A stretch of DNA of 64,000 nucleotides from Castanea sativa (GCF_040712315.1 NC_134016.1:907501-971500); one strand, 5' to 3'. Positions 22,511 to 34,506 are shown, counted from the first letter of the stretch. Numbers and translations: made by a program. The notes: a model not told the origin generated them from the sequence alone.

Positions 22511-23002
22511 ACAGCGTTGCAAATTATGTTTTATCAAAAAACATAATGGTTCTTTTCTTGGTATAGTCTCATATATAAGTTTTCATAGATCTGCTGTAGT
22601 GTGTATTTTAATTTTGTTTTTATATATAGGGAGTTTGACTATAATTGACATTGAAGTAGAATTGTTCGGCTAGTATGTGTGTGCATGGCCTACTTACGCA
22701 TGCCATGACGTTCGTATTCCTCTCTTGAAGAGTAGGCCCTCCTATCAAAAAAAAAAAAAAAAAAAAATTCCGGTGCCACACACAATTGCACAACATTTCC
22801 CATGTGTGTGCATGCGTAAGTAGGCCATGTACACACATACTAGCCGAACAATTCTACTTCAATGTCAATTATAGTCAAACTCCCTATATATAAAAACAAA
22901 ATTAAAATACACACTACAGCAAATCTATGAAAACTTATATATGAGACTACACCAAGAAAAGAACCATTATGTTTTTTGATAAAACATAATTTGCAACGCT
23001 GT
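22511..23002. repeat. 193-bp inverted repeat at the SDR copy 3 promoter
   Basis: The left arm (22511-22703) and right arm (22810-23002) are inverted copies with only three mismatches that I can find (about 98% identity). A 106-base spacer between them contains a poly-A run (22747-22767). The left arm begins about 50 bases upstream of the SDR start codon and contains its likely TATA box; the right arm carries the same sequence facing the other way. A transcript through the whole unit could fold into a long hairpin. Confidence 0.95.
22618..22632 (-). promoter_or_regulatory. Probable TATA box of SDR copy 3
   Basis: On the minus strand the sequence reads CCTATATATAAAAA, about 160-170 bases upstream of the ATG at 22460. 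A mirror copy lies in the right arm of the inverted repeat at about 22881-22895, directed away from the gene. Confidence 0.5.
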
Positions 23003-23775
23003 GGTTTTGATAAACTTTTTAATTCTCTGTTTTGGCTGTGGTTTGAACTTTGAACCTGATAAATGAAATAATATTCCATGCTATCTCCTTTGGTTGTGTT
23101 GATAAACTATTTTTTTTCTAAAAAAAAAAAAAAAAAGTCAATAGCGTAGAGACTTGTCAAAGAGGCAAAGTGAACTTACTAAAATAGCTTTGCAGATAGG
23201 TAGATGCAAATCAACGTTGGGAAGAATAAGAGAAAGAGAAAAAGAAGTAGCCCTCGATCGGTAGATTAGCAGCAATGGATGTGAAAGGAAGATCTGAACC
23301 CAACAATGAAAGGAGGAACAATATATTCATTTCTAAATCATAAAATCAAAAAATAATAATAAAATAGGATGTCATTGAAACTCACCGGAGATAAGAATGA
23401 AAGGGGCACGTGATCTCTCTCTCTCTCTCTCTCTAGAAGAGTTCTGTATTTTCAGTTCTATCGTTCCTGGCAGCACAAAACTCTTTCATGGGTCATGACT
23501 CATCAGATGGACAAACTCCAATTTTTATTTCTTAACTAATCCACCGATTGAGACTACAATTTTTTAACAAAAAATATTCGTTTTAGTTTTAGTTGCCAGC
23601 ACGACTGTGAGAAATTTATAAATTAGCAAACAAAACCTCCCTCTTATTAAATTTTAATTTACGTTTACGTTGGTATCAAAAGATAAAGTCAACACTAAAG
23701 ACAAGCATTGCTTATTCAAAGATTTTTTTTTTTTTTTTTTTGAGAAACCATTGCTTATTCAAAGATAAGTATTTA
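23003..23775. other. Intergenic, nothing recognised
   Basis: AT-rich DNA with a short (CT)n at 23416-23434 and a poly-T run near 23725-23741. Confidence 0.5.
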
Positions 23776-24188
23776 GGGCCGGTTTGGTTTGTAATTTGTC
23801 ACCACTCATCACTCATCACTTAAAATACCTCAATTTCCTAAACCCCTATTTGACACTTTAACTCAGACCTAGTTTTCAACTCCAATAGTTGCGTTGGGTT
23901 TCACCCAAAAAAAAAAAATCCGTTTGTCGAACATTGCAGCTGGGTATGTGCGTTTAATTACAAAAATGCTATCATAAGTTCATAACTCTGTTTCTATAAC
24001 TTAAAAACACTTAAAATGTGTTTTCAGTTCCCATAACTCATCACTCAAAAATCAGAGAATTGAGTGATGGAAACAAGGGTTGAAAACCAAGCCAAACAAA
24101 AAAATTTGTGTGGGTCCCACGTGTTTTGATAACTTAATTAGGAGTTTTGAGTGATATGATCCAAAATTGCTCTAAACTAAACAGGCCC
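23776..24188. mobile_element. Tourist-like MITE (413 bp)
   Basis: The left end is GGGCCGGTTTGGTTT and the right end ...AAACAGGCCC, with the TTA duplication on both sides (23773-23775 and 24189-24191). The arms hold repeated ACTCATCACT / GAGTGAT words in inverted orientation. No ORF; PIF/Harbinger type. Confidence 0.82.
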
Positions 24189-24581
24189 TTAATTTCTCAG
24201 GTAGCGTGTATCGTCGGATATGATATGAATATGATGAAGGTCTGAATATAAAAAATTAGAGCTGCATTATTTATATTTGATGTAACCTACGTTATTTATT
24301 TTTAACTCTTTTAATCCACCTAACCTACAATACCTTTAATAAAAAAAGAGTTGTTTTAGTCAAAATTGACACCTTGCCTTTTGAAAAAAATTTGAATTAG
24401 CAGATCTACCGCCTTCTAAAAACTAAATTTACGTTCACCAAGATATTATCCATAGTTAAACTAATTTCCTTTGTGTACACTTCATGTGGCATGACCCATG
24501 AGCCCCATGACTTAAAGAAAAGACAAAATTAAGTAATTTAAGTGAATTAAAAAAAAACTAAGAAAAAAAGAATTTGTTATT

Positions 24582-24736
24582 TTCTTTATATAAAATAAAA
24601 TTTCTACTCTAGCCTAATCTAAGTGTATATGTGTGTGAAGTTTCCTCCTGAAAACTTAAACCCCGACCCTTGCCTCTCACATCCCACAAGCATTTATACT
24701 TGTAGAGTGACCACCGCACCAAGGAGAAGCGGTGGT
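24582..24736 (-). mobile_element. tRNA-derived SINE, copy 3
   Basis: On the minus strand it starts at a box A-like GGTGCGGTGGTCACTC, contains GGGTTTAAGTTTTC (box B-like) and ends with TTAGGCTAGAGTAGAA plus an AT-rich tail. It is flanked by a 12-bp target duplication, gaatttgttatt (24570-24581 and 24737-24748). Confidence 0.88.
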
Positions 24737-24748
24737 GAATTTGTTATT

Positions 24749-26161
24749 CAAAATGAATTTCTCAATGATTTTATATCTAAAAATTCGAATTCTTTCTTTT
24801 TTCTTTTTTTTTTGGTCGTACTGTGGCTTATTGGCTTAAAAATTCATATATTATAATATATATTTGTCTTATTTCATAGAATTTTTCTCAAATCTTCTTC
24901 ACTTGAATTTATTGAATTATTAGCCCTTAAAGTTTATTGCTATTTTCATTTTAGCATTTCATATATCAAAATGTTCATTTTGACTTTTCATTTTTTATTT
25001 AGTTTTATGTTTAGTCCTTCATGAATATGAATATTTTGAAATGTAAAGACTTGAATAGAAGATCAAATCAACTATTAAAAGCTAAAATAAATTAAAAAAT
25101 AAGAACATGCATAAAGAGTCATTATGAAAACAATCTCGGACTTTAAAGGCTGAAAATCTACTTTAATCAATTTCTTATATTCGAATCTGATCAAGGCTCT
25201 CCCAATTTTTCTAACTCCAAGTTTTGGTGCGAAAATCTCACTAGTATTACAAACTTTGCTTGCTCCTACCTCTTACATTTTTTTTCCTTGTTATTTTTTC
25301 ATCTTTTCATTTTCAGTTTCTTAATTTCTAAGTATCCCTATCTGTATACTTCTACACTTTGGTTGCACACTTGGCTTTTGACAAAAAAAAATTTCCTACT
25401 TTATCAAATAGAGACCCAAAAATTTCCCATACTTTGGTTGCCATCAAGAAGTTAGTCTCATCTTTCTTTTATTGAAAGATACCGAATTGTATTATGTTTA
25501 CCATAATCTTATCTTTCTTTTGGACCACGCAGAATGTGTAGAGTAATTGTCATCAAATTTCCACTAACGTGCTTATCCCAAAAAAATAAAAAGTTTCCTC
25601 TAAAGCAAGTAAAAAAATTCTAATAAAATCTAAATAAAAAGTGTAAAAAAAAAAAAAAACTTTATATTGGTTACTACGAATTTACACTTTCTTCTCTTCT
25701 ATTTTCTTAATAGAGGAGTAAATTACGTGCATATAGCACTAATTAAGTTCATTCCATGTAAGCACACCACATGGTAATTGTAAATTATCATTTACCAAAT
25801 ATTTCATCTTGTATACGCTTTAATTTGTAATTATTTGGTGTATCAATGTATGTAAGGTTGAAGTAAAAAAAAAAAAAAAAAGAGAGCATAATTGCACTTT
25901 TAAGCATTATAACACTAAGAGTGCTGATTGAGTTTCTCTGTCGCTGAGAAAGTTCTCTCTTGCTTCCCTTAAGCAGTTGAATTGAGGTCCCTTCTTTTGA
26001 AGGCTATGTTGTAGTCCAAGAGATAACAAAGTTATTCTCTTGGTTTGTTGGTTTTTTCTTCATGGGTTCTAGGATACAGAATAGGTGTGATTATCTTTCT
26101 CTATCTTTTTCTTTGTCCCTGTCTCTATTCCTTGCCATTGCTTCCCAAGTCTTTTTTCAAT
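24749..26161. other. AT-rich intergenic DNA, possible LINE 5' leader at the end
   Basis: Nothing coding was recognised. The part from about 25900 to 26161 directly precedes the DUF4283-type ORF and may be the untranslated leader of that element. Confidence 0.4.
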
Positions 26162-26707
26162 ATGGATGACCTTACTAAAACCTGGAATGGTCTTACCTTG
26201 TCTGATAAGGAGGGACTAGGGTGTTGCCTAGATGAAGAATTTAGCTCAAAGGAATATCTAATCACCTCACAATTCCTTACAAAGCGTGCCTTAAACATTG
26301 ACGCCATTGCGAAAACTTTCACTCCTCTATGGCGGTCACATAATGGTCTGAAGGTTCACAATATGGGTAATCACAAGTTCTTGTTTGTGTTTGACAACAA
26401 GGCTGATGTTGATACTTGATAGGGTCCTCATGAGTGTGGGAGTTTTGACAAACACTTGGTGATTATGCAATGTTATGACAATGTCCTCTCAGTTTATGAA
26501 CTCCATTTTGATAAGACAATCTTTTGGGTGCAATCCCACGACATTCCAATTAGGTACATGAAAATTGTGGTGGGCCTTTTTGTAATTGTGCGCTGGGCTG
26601 CCTCTTGCCACACTACGGCCCAAAGGTTCTGGGTAGGAGAGTCAAGATCAGTCCAATTGCAACTCACCTTAGACCGGCTTGTGCACAAACTAAAACTCTT
26701 TTGTTGA
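26162..26707 (+). pseudogene. DUF4283-type ORF remnant (LINE-associated)
   Basis: The frame beginning ATG at 26162 encodes MDDLTKTWNGLTLSDKEG, then a segment ending in LWRS..., then a HKFLFVFDNKADV-like segment. After two adjacent stop codons (TGA TAG, 26417-26422) the same frame resumes with [13 protein letters not shown], then [18 protein letters not shown]. This order is characteristic of the DUF4283 domain found in ORF1 of plant L1-type LINEs and their domesticated relatives. The zinc-knuckle region and the endonuclease/reverse transcriptase do not follow; the later part runs into another frame. I infer a decayed LINE ORF1 fragment. Confidence 0.75.
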
Positions 26708-28679
26708 AACTTTGGTTACATGCCCGTGGTAGATAAAGTTGTTACAAAAGAGTTATGGCAGACTAATATAATATAACAACAGCAAAGGAAATACACTTGC
26801 TGTTAGACAAAATAATTAAAGGATTATCAATTACAATAAAGAAAAGAACAACACAACAATAAGAAACGCATTATAAATGAAATGGCAAAGATAAGATAGA
26901 AATAATACTGGTACTTAATTAATGAAATCAAAGAATAAATGGTTAGTCTGCCGTGCTTAATTGCATTACGGAACTACGACCAAGGAGGGAACCACTTCCT
27001 CAATGTGGGTAATTTCACAAGAGAATCTTGCTATAGAAATTATCCACTTTGAGAGAATGGACCTGAATGGCTTATGCCCAAAAGAATCCTTTATCTTTAA
27101 CAGAGGGTAGGCTCTTAGAAGGAGAGAAGGGATAGGCTTTTAGAAGGAGAGAAGGGATTAGCCTATTAGTGCATGTCAGCCATCTTATACTCTCTCTGTT
27201 TTCTCTTTCTAACTCTCTTTATTTTTCTCCGTTTTATTACTCTACTTTTCCCACTCTTTTCTTTCTTAGTTCTTGCTCGTGTGGTGTTGTGATACTGTGA
27301 CCCTCTTGTTGTGATTGTTGTTGTGTTGATGATATTGTGCATGGCGGAGGCTCTTTATATCAGTGACTGGTTTTTTTACCATTTCACCCATTAACCACTT
27401 TTGTCTGGGTGTGGGTATCCTTTTAGACCACCCACTGGTCTGTCAGCTGCTCAGCCACCACCACTTACACGTGTTGGTCATGCCACATCCCATTACCAAA
27501 TAAAGAATTCTATTTTGTTTGTTTGTTCACCAAGGGACCAGAATCCGCCCTTACAAATGTTTTTTTTTTAACTACTGAAAATTGTTTATAATTGTTAGAA
27601 TTTTTATTTCTATTGTATTACTGATTTCAAGTAAATAATTATTACAAATATATTTTAATACTGAGTATATGATTTTTATATACATGTAAGATATATTTTG
27701 TTAGAAACTATGATTTTATGTATGATTATGGACAATCTGACTATAAATTGATTCTGAATGAAGGGTTATTCATTGATACTCTAATATCTAGCCAATGAAG
27801 GTTATTCATTGATACTCTGATGCCCAGTTATGGAGATATAGCGTGACCATAGTCATAAGATTGTTAAGAATATGAATTACGTTTGAATACTTGAACTATT
27901 TTGAGTCCTTAAAACTACATATATGATTTCGGAAATGTATGAGTATTTGAACTATTTTGAGTCACTAAAACTGCTTATGTGTTTTTGGAATCTATTGTAA
28001 ATTATTGCTTTGATATATATGGAAAACTGATTATTTTATAATCCATTTATGCTACATTTTTAAGATTTAATATATTTGATCTATATACAAATTATTATTT
28101 TACAGATCTATTTGCTTGATAGAATTTTTTAGGACTTTGGTTACTTATTGAGTTGTCGACTCACCACCCTCTTTCCCCTTTTAGATTCTGATAAGGAAGA
28201 GTAGCATATGTTTGGGCTTATGCTGGAATGTGCGCATGAGTGAAGTTTAAGAAATCAATGGAATAAGATTTGATTAGATTTAAAGAATTTAGTTTATTTT
28301 TATTTTTATGTTGGAAGCTTATTATTTGGAGAACTTTTGAGAATTGCATTATTAAGGATATTTTTAAATTTATTAATGAAATTTTCTTTGAGTATAATTC
28401 TTTAGTTGTTAAGAGGGCCTTTCACACTTGTAGGGTGTAATCTTTATATGTGTGTGGCTGTTGTCACGTGCCTAGCTCTTACTTGGGTTTGGGGCATGAC
28501 AAAAACAGTCCATTTTGCACTGATTAATAAATGTAAGTATCCAATAACATGATGAGAATAAAAGAAGCAAAACATCTCTTATGCATATAACTCAATGGGA
28601 TATTTTTTAAAAGAAATGAAATAGGAAATGTTAACATTATAAATTTATAATATCAATATATGTATAAATAATTTACTTT
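26708..28679. other. Intergenic with probable gypsy-type LTR remnant
   Basis: No gene was recognised. About 28130-28502 contains GAGTTGTCGACTCACC and ends GGGTTTGGGGCATGACA, a 3' end much like many plant Ty3/gypsy LTRs. The 5' limit and a target duplication could not be fixed, so this is inference. Confidence 0.4.
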
Positions 28680-29215
28680 GGGTCATTAGAGTAGTAAAAA
28701 AAATATTCTAATAATTAACTTTAGGGTTTGGAGGTAAAAAAAAAAAAAAAAACTTTACACCTATTTCATCATTTGGTCCTTACCAGTTTTTGAAGTTGAT
28801 GCCTTAATAACTTGTTTGTCAATCCCTTCAATTGCTAGACGAGCTCCTTCTCTAACATTTGCAGTCACTTTTTCGCAAATTTGAATATCATGACCTCTAT
28901 ATCCCGCAAGGTGTGCTTTAATCCTCATGGAACCCCCCCAACAAAATTATGTCCAACAAACTAACATTTAAAACGACCATTTAAATCCTCAACATACTCC
29001 CAAAATTGATCTTTTGATTTACCCATTTTTGAAATTTTCTTGTACACAAAAAAGATTAAGAGAAAGTGATGAAGCGATTACCATGGAAGAAAGGAAGAGC
29101 AAAGAGAAACACAGTGGTGGAGAAATACAAACTTCATATTCTTTATATCATAAAATGGACGTATAATACCTTTAGCAACAAAAAATATGTTTTACACTGT
29201 TAATAAATTTTTGGG
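28680..29215. repeat. Duplicated block, copy A (other copy 35140-35690)
   Basis: It matches 35140-35690 along its length: shared CTAATAATTAA, then the BED-finger coding stretch, then AAGGAAGAGCAAAGAGAA and ATATCATAAAATGGAC. The blocks are in the same orientation about 6.4 kb apart. Confidence 0.75.
28801..29026 (-). pseudogene. BED zinc-finger fragment of a hAT transposase, copy A
   Basis: Read from the ATG at 29026 on the minus strand: MGKSKDQFWEYVEDLNGRFK, followed by a finger region with a KAHL-like segment (shifted in frame here) and EGARLAIEGIDKQ near the end. The start, W-x2-V, the C-x2-C region and the following H/C pair fit the BED finger that opens hAT/DUF659 transposases. A stop replaces the residue after the first Cys and the frame shifts further on, so it is dead. 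No catalytic domain follows. Confidence 0.65.
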
Positions 29216-29463
29216 TAAATTACGTATTTGGTCCCTATCTTATATTAGAAATTTTTACCTTTAGCAACAAAAAATATGTTTTACACATGAGCTAGAAATC
29301 TTTTTAAAAATTTTTAAATAAGAAAAACTCAAACATGCGTAGTCAATTTAATTCTGTCAAGAACAAGTCCCAAGTATATATCTAAAACAACAATAGAAAA
29401 AGACAAATCCTTTACAATAAAATATTAGAGAAGCAACTAGTGTTAGATATTTGGTAAACATTA

Positions 29464-29836
29464 GGGGAGAAAATGAGTATTTGTCCCTAATTTACTAACT
29501 ATGCAGCAAAATGCCCTATTTTGAAACTTTTTAGCAAAATGCTCCTGTTTTTGAAACTCGATTTTAACAAAATCGAGTTACAAATGGATCTCAACATTAG
29601 CAATGTTGAGTTCTATACATATTTTGCTACTTAAATCTTTTTTGAAAATTTAAGTAAAATTCGACATTGCTAATGTCGAATTCCACTTAAAAATATACAT
29701 ATAACTCAATTTTGTTAAAATCGAGTTTTACACAAAACTTAATTTTTCAAAAATAGAGATATTTTACTAAATAATTTCAAAATAAAAGCATTTTACTGCA
29801 TAATTTGTAAATTAAGGACAAATGCCCATTTTCCCC
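29464..29836. mobile_element. Near-palindromic TIR element (373 bp)
   Basis: The left arm begins GGGGAGAAAATGAGTATTTG; the right arm reversed begins GGGGAAAATGGGCATTTG. The arms match for about 140 bases, and the centre holds smaller palindromes (AACTCGATTTT/AAAATCGAGTT and CAACATTAGCAATGTTG). It is non-coding. No target duplication could be fixed. Layout resembles the MULE-type element at 6340-7571. Confidence 0.7.
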
Positions 29837-31049
29837 AGGTTAAGAGTACAGAGATTGAGAATTTGAGATAAGGCCAAATGGGAAAGTCCTAGTGTACGAC
29901 ACTCTTCTAGAGTTTTTTTTTTTTGGGTAAACTAGAGTGCCGCTTCATGTAAGAATTTGAGATAAGTCTTCTAGAGTATTCAAGACTTTTTTTAATTAAT
30001 AGTTTTATTAGGAAAAGTGTTAAAAAGAACAAAAACTCCGAGCTTTTACACAATATTACATTTGTGAAACACCAATCTTGTGTAAGTATGGTATTCCTTT
30101 TTTCAGATCCAGGAAAAGATAAGTGTAAAAATATCTAATAAAAACAAACAATCTCTCAAGCATTATGTCATGTTTAATTTCAGTGATTCTCCTAGTTGAA
30201 AATAACTATAAAATAGCCCTTCATGATGCGCAAATGGTATTAGTAAGTAGTAACTTAATGAAAAAAAAGTGAGTATTTTATCAAAGAAATAATAGTATGA
30301 ATCGCACATATTTGGTTTTTCTTTTCAAAGAAAAAAAAAAATAAAGAAGAGAGTAAGAACTGAGAAGTCAGCTTGTGAGGTGTTTATCACTTGCATTTTG
30401 TGATGCTTGTATTATTTGATTATGGGAAATCTTAAGACAAGGGATTTATCACTAGCTTTCTGCGATGTGTGTATTATTTGATTTAGGAAATCAAAGGACA
30501 CAGGACCACCTTTTCCCAATCCCTGGGCAGATCCTTCTTTTAAATCAGTAAAATTTGTAACTTGGTGAGACATACCATGGGAGCAGATCGATGAAGTAGA
30601 TTATTGAAATCATAATTATTGAACAAAACACTTGAAGATAAGTTTTCCTTTTCTTTTATTTCTTGAGGAGAAAGGAATATGAGCACCTTCAGTAACACAA
30701 AAATCTAATTTTAATTGCAAATTTGTAGAAAGTATGTTTGACACTTAATTAAGGCCTTATTCTATGCTACTATCACAATGATGTCTTTGAATATTTCTCT
30801 AATTTATGGAAATAAAAATGTGAAAAATACATTACAACCTGCAAAAGTGAAAGTAAGATCATTTACATCCAAACAAATATATATGGCCATGTGTGAATAT
30901 TTGAAAATTTTGGAAAATCTATTGAAAGTAAAAGCTAGCAAGTTTACGCTTGCATTTCAAAAATGAAAGGGAAAATTTTCAAAATGACAATTTGCTCTTT
31001 GATTTTCCAGATTTCTAAACTCTTTTTAACCTTAAGAAAGATTTAATGG
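29837..31049. other. Intergenic, nothing recognised
   Basis: AT-rich sequence. The short open frame at 30778-30966 shows no family resemblance and is treated as chance. Confidence 0.5.
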
Positions 31050-32053
31050 TAAATTACATACTTGGTCTCTAACTATGATAATTTTGTCATTAACATTTCA
31101 AACGTGTCAATTTAGAGTCTGTTTGAATACTGCTTATTTTGCTGAAACTGAAAATTTATTGCTGAAAGTATTGTAGATAAATGTAAAAGTTAATTGAAAT
31201 AGTACAGTAGTATTAATGAATAGTATTAAAAAGTGCAGTAGAGTCCATAAATAGTAACAAAAATAAAGTAATAGTAAAATAATTTTAATTTTTCATTAGT
31301 ATCCAAACGCACATAGTTCTAACATTTTGGTTTTATTTCAAAACAGTAATAAAAGAAAATTAAAAATAAAAGAAAAATAAAATGTTGATATGATTAATGG
31401 TCAAAATAAAATATTTGTATAAAACCAAATAAGACTGTTACCTGAACTGCCATGTCAAAATTAACTCAATAAAAAAATAAAAAAAACCAACTTAGTGATA
31501 AGCTTGCAGTAGCTTTAGCTCTGACAGTAGCGATGCCAGACGGTGAAGCACAGTAGCAACACCCAATGGTGAAGACCAGCGGCAACCGATCAGCTGGTGA
31601 CGCCGATTTTGGTATAATCTCTTTCTCTCTCTATCTCTCTGTTCAAATGGGTTTTTATTGGAAATACTATCACAAACAAATACTTAAAGCAAAATTAGAA
31701 GATAATGAGAGATTAGTGTGAAACTATGAATTGATGATGTAGCACATGAACGTCATCGACTAGAGTTGGCCCTCAAAAGAAAGAGAAGAGATTATTATGA
31801 AGTGTGAACTAATGATGTTCAGCTTGGACTTCACTGAGCAGAGTGAATGTTGTGCTCATACTAGTATAGGGTGCTTTTGCTTTCATTGATGTTGTCATTT
31901 TGTTTTTTGCTATTTCATTTTTTTTTTTAATTAGGTAAGGCTGACATGGCAGTCCAGGTGGTACTCTTATGTGGCATTAAACAAATATATCATTCTCGGC
32001 CAAGACCATTTTGAAACTGTGCTTAAAAGGTTGAGGACTAAGTATGTAATTTA
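31050..32053. mobile_element. TIR element (about 1 kb) with nested MITE
   Basis: The left end TAAATTACATACTTGGTC and the right end reversed, TAAATTACATACTTAGTC, differ at one base in 18. Non-coding; no target duplication seen. A smaller element lies inside at about 31115-31314. A similar solo end occurs near 29217. Confidence 0.65.
31115..31314. mobile_element. MITE (about 200 bp) nested in the TIR element
   Basis: The left end GTCTGTTTGAATAC and right end GTATCCAAACGCAC are inverted copies with two mismatches in the core. The interior is AT-rich without ORFs. Exact ends are uncertain by a few bases. Confidence 0.6.
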
Positions 32054-33295
32054 GCTTCATTAGATTTAAAATCAATTTATTTAAAATGCCTTAATTTTAC
32101 ATTCATAGATTTTAAAATTCCTTGTTTGGTTGTATTTTATACCTTGGAGGATTTGAAATTATAAAATTTAAAAACTATTGAAGTATGACTAAGAATTTCT
32201 AAAATTCTATCTGGTTAGATCTTATTTTAAAATTGATAATGAGAAGAAAATCAGTAGGCAGGATGCTTCGAACTTGAAAGGACTACTTGCTGTCTTAATA
32301 GTCTGAAAAAGAAAGAAAAGCGATCAAAGGTGATCAGGGTTGCCGGCCAAGAACCCTTCGATGGCAGAGTTAGTTTTCTCTCTATAATTTTGGAGTTCTA
32401 GCTTTTTAGGAAATGTAAAAAACGTACTTTTGTTTGGTCTGAATGAGCGTTTATATAGTGCATCCTAGAGGCGGTTATTAGACTTGTAACCTCCCCTATA
32501 TTTAAGGAGGTCTGAGGGTTCAAAGATAACCTCCACAACTACCACGGGAGTTATATTTCATTCTTAATTGACTGCTGTTGATGGTTAATGTTTTGAGTGG
32601 AGGTTGCAGTGGTGAAATCAGGTACTGCTCACGCCTTGGAATCATAACCCATGGTTATTTGAATAAGGGAACAATACTTGGAATTTTCTAAGTGTCGTGG
32701 GTCGTCCATATGCTTTCCTGTGGACGACCCCTAGTATGGACGAATCATCTTGCACCATGTTGATCACCTATGGGTCGTCCATGAGAAATTCATGGACGAC
32801 CCCTGGCATGGATGACTGAGGACGCTCTGGATTCGGTTGTTTTTTAAAACTCCTCATCAAAAATCAAGAATTACAAAGTTTAAAATCCTTAGCCAAATTC
32901 AAGTCCTTGACTCTTTTATCCAAACAAGGTATTTAGAATTTAATCGCCTAAATCTAAAATCGCATGCTCAAATCCTGTTATCCAAATTACAAACACACTA
33001 GAGAATTTTTGGGCTGTAATTCTTATTATCCTTCTTCAATTCTCATTTATTAAATGCAAATAGTGCTTCTCAATTAGATTACAAATAAACTGATAATGAT
33101 ATAAAAAGCTAAATTATAGTTCGAATTCAAAGAGGGAAAAAAAATCCGTAAAACTAACTACTAACTCTTCCTAGACAATAGGAAGCCCTTATTTGATAAG
33201 CTTATTGATAAACTTGAGAATTAAATCAAAGCTCCATCACATATTTAACCTAATCTTATCCAAGTCGAAAACTTCAGCCAAGAGATTTGGCTCCT
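32054..33295. other. Intergenic with GGGTCGTCCA hairpins
   Basis: Non-coding. At 32699-32802 there are two hairpin-forming pairs 73 bases apart. The rest is AT-rich and unrecognised. Confidence 0.5.
32699..32802. repeat. Two tandem GGGTCGTCCA hairpins
   Basis: Pair 1: GGGTCGTCCA (32699-32708) and TGGACGACCC (32721-32730). Pair 2: GGGTCGTCCATG (32772-32783) and CATGGACGACCC (32791-32802), perfect 12-base arms with a 7-base loop. Each is followed by a related CCCCTRG.ATGGA word, so the unit seems to be a tandem duplication. Confidence 0.85.
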
Positions 33296-33665
33296 TCAGT
33301 CTCCATGCTTCACGACTTTAGTCTTATCTGTACGAATAATAATACGTACATAAGCATGTAAGTAACTAAATATGTATGTGTGTGTATATAATGCACGAAG
33401 ATACGTGAAATAACAAGCACAACACTAGAGAGAGAAACGAGGTGGACTAATATGTAAGTAAAATCATGTACATAGTTATCTGATTTTTTTTTACCTGCAT
33501 CTTGATCATGGATCCCCCAAATCATTTCTTTTACATAATCTGACTGAAATGAGGCATAAAATTTATTTAAAAAAATTAAAATTAAAATTAAAACTTAAAT
33601 CACATGGCACTATATACAGGATGCAAAATAGAAAAAGATCTATGATGGTGTTTTATATTCTGGAA

Positions 33666-33732
<67 letters not shown>

Positions 33733-33986
33733 GATATGGATCATGAAAAAAAGGGACTCAGAAGGATCGTAGAAATACCGAGTTTTTTGCTTTAACAAAA
33801 GCATCCTCCTCAAATTTTTTAGCTGATTCTTCAACTTCAGATGATGGAATTAGACGAAGGGTAAGCTTCGTCCTCCATACATTCGTTCTATACACAAAAG
33901 GCAATACGCTTATCATGTTATTGGCCATACCGACACAATTAAGCTATTAAAGAAAAGGAGTCCCAAATATGCTGACAGTGTCGAAC

Positions 33987-34034
<48 letters not shown>

Positions 34035-34391
34035 CCCATAACACGAATACAAGCTTAACAACAATATTTAATGCAAAAAAATGCATTTTAATTCAATCAC
34101 GCACAATAATCAAAATTTGATGTAGAGTTTAGTCAGGCGAAAGAAAATGAGAAACCAAGCTTAAAATGAAGAATTAAGCTTTGTTTTGTATTTTATTTAT
34201 TTATTTAAAAAATCGTAAGAATTTTGGAGAATAAACAATATTTCTTACAGCCCATTAACTAAGTCTTTACGCTTCAAATGGGTCCCCCAATTGACGGAGT
34301 CCTTGGTGGATGCTCCACTGCCTCCTCTGCTGCTGCTGCCACCACCTTTGGGGGCTTGAGTTAGAGTGAGTTTCCCTTTCTTGCTATCCAT
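33296..34391 (-). CDS. Small KIX-like domain protein (MED15-related), four exons
   Basis: Exons on the minus strand: 34249-34391 (starts MDSKKGKLTLTQAPKGGG), 33779-33887, 33495-33543 and 33296-33327 (ends KHGD, stop TGA). All introns are GT-AG and the phases join without error into 110 aa. After a Gly/Ser-rich N-terminus comes VNWGTHLKRKDLVNGL (about 33-48), then a segment ending SSEVEESAKKFEEDAFVKA, then SDYVKEMIWGI. This order resembles the three-helix KIX domain of plant Mediator subunit 15 (a W-x2-x-L helix, a central R-F-E-E-x-x-Y/F helix, a S-D-Y-x-x-x-I helix), which binds transcription-factor activation domains in the nucleus. It lacks the long Gln-rich tail of MED15, so a stand-alone KIX adaptor is inferred. 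Introns 1 and 2 hold long microsatellites. A TATA-like TCTATATAAAAAA lies about 120 bases upstream. Confidence 0.62.
33670..33729. repeat. (AT)n microsatellite in KIX-like gene intron 2
   Basis: Thirty AT units without interruption between exons 2 and 3. Confidence 0.95.
33988..34033. repeat. (AAT)n microsatellite in KIX-like gene intron 1
   Basis: About 15 TAA/AAT units in a row between exons 1 and 2. Confidence 0.95.
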
Positions 34392-34506
34392 CTAATTTTC
34401 ATTCATAACCAAAATGTCAAAAACAATTCTAGTTATCAAACCTCTCAATCTAGACAAGAATAAACAATAATTTTATGACAAAAAATTTAGGAGAGAGGGG
34501 AGCAAC

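Noticed and set aside
30778..30966. 62-codon plus-strand frame
   Set aside because: No family resemblance, AT-rich context, no splice or promoter support.
33549..33834. Open frames on both strands over the (AT)n in the KIX-like gene intron 2
   Set aside because: Alternating Y/I from the repeat. Only the 33779-33887 exon in this area is supported.
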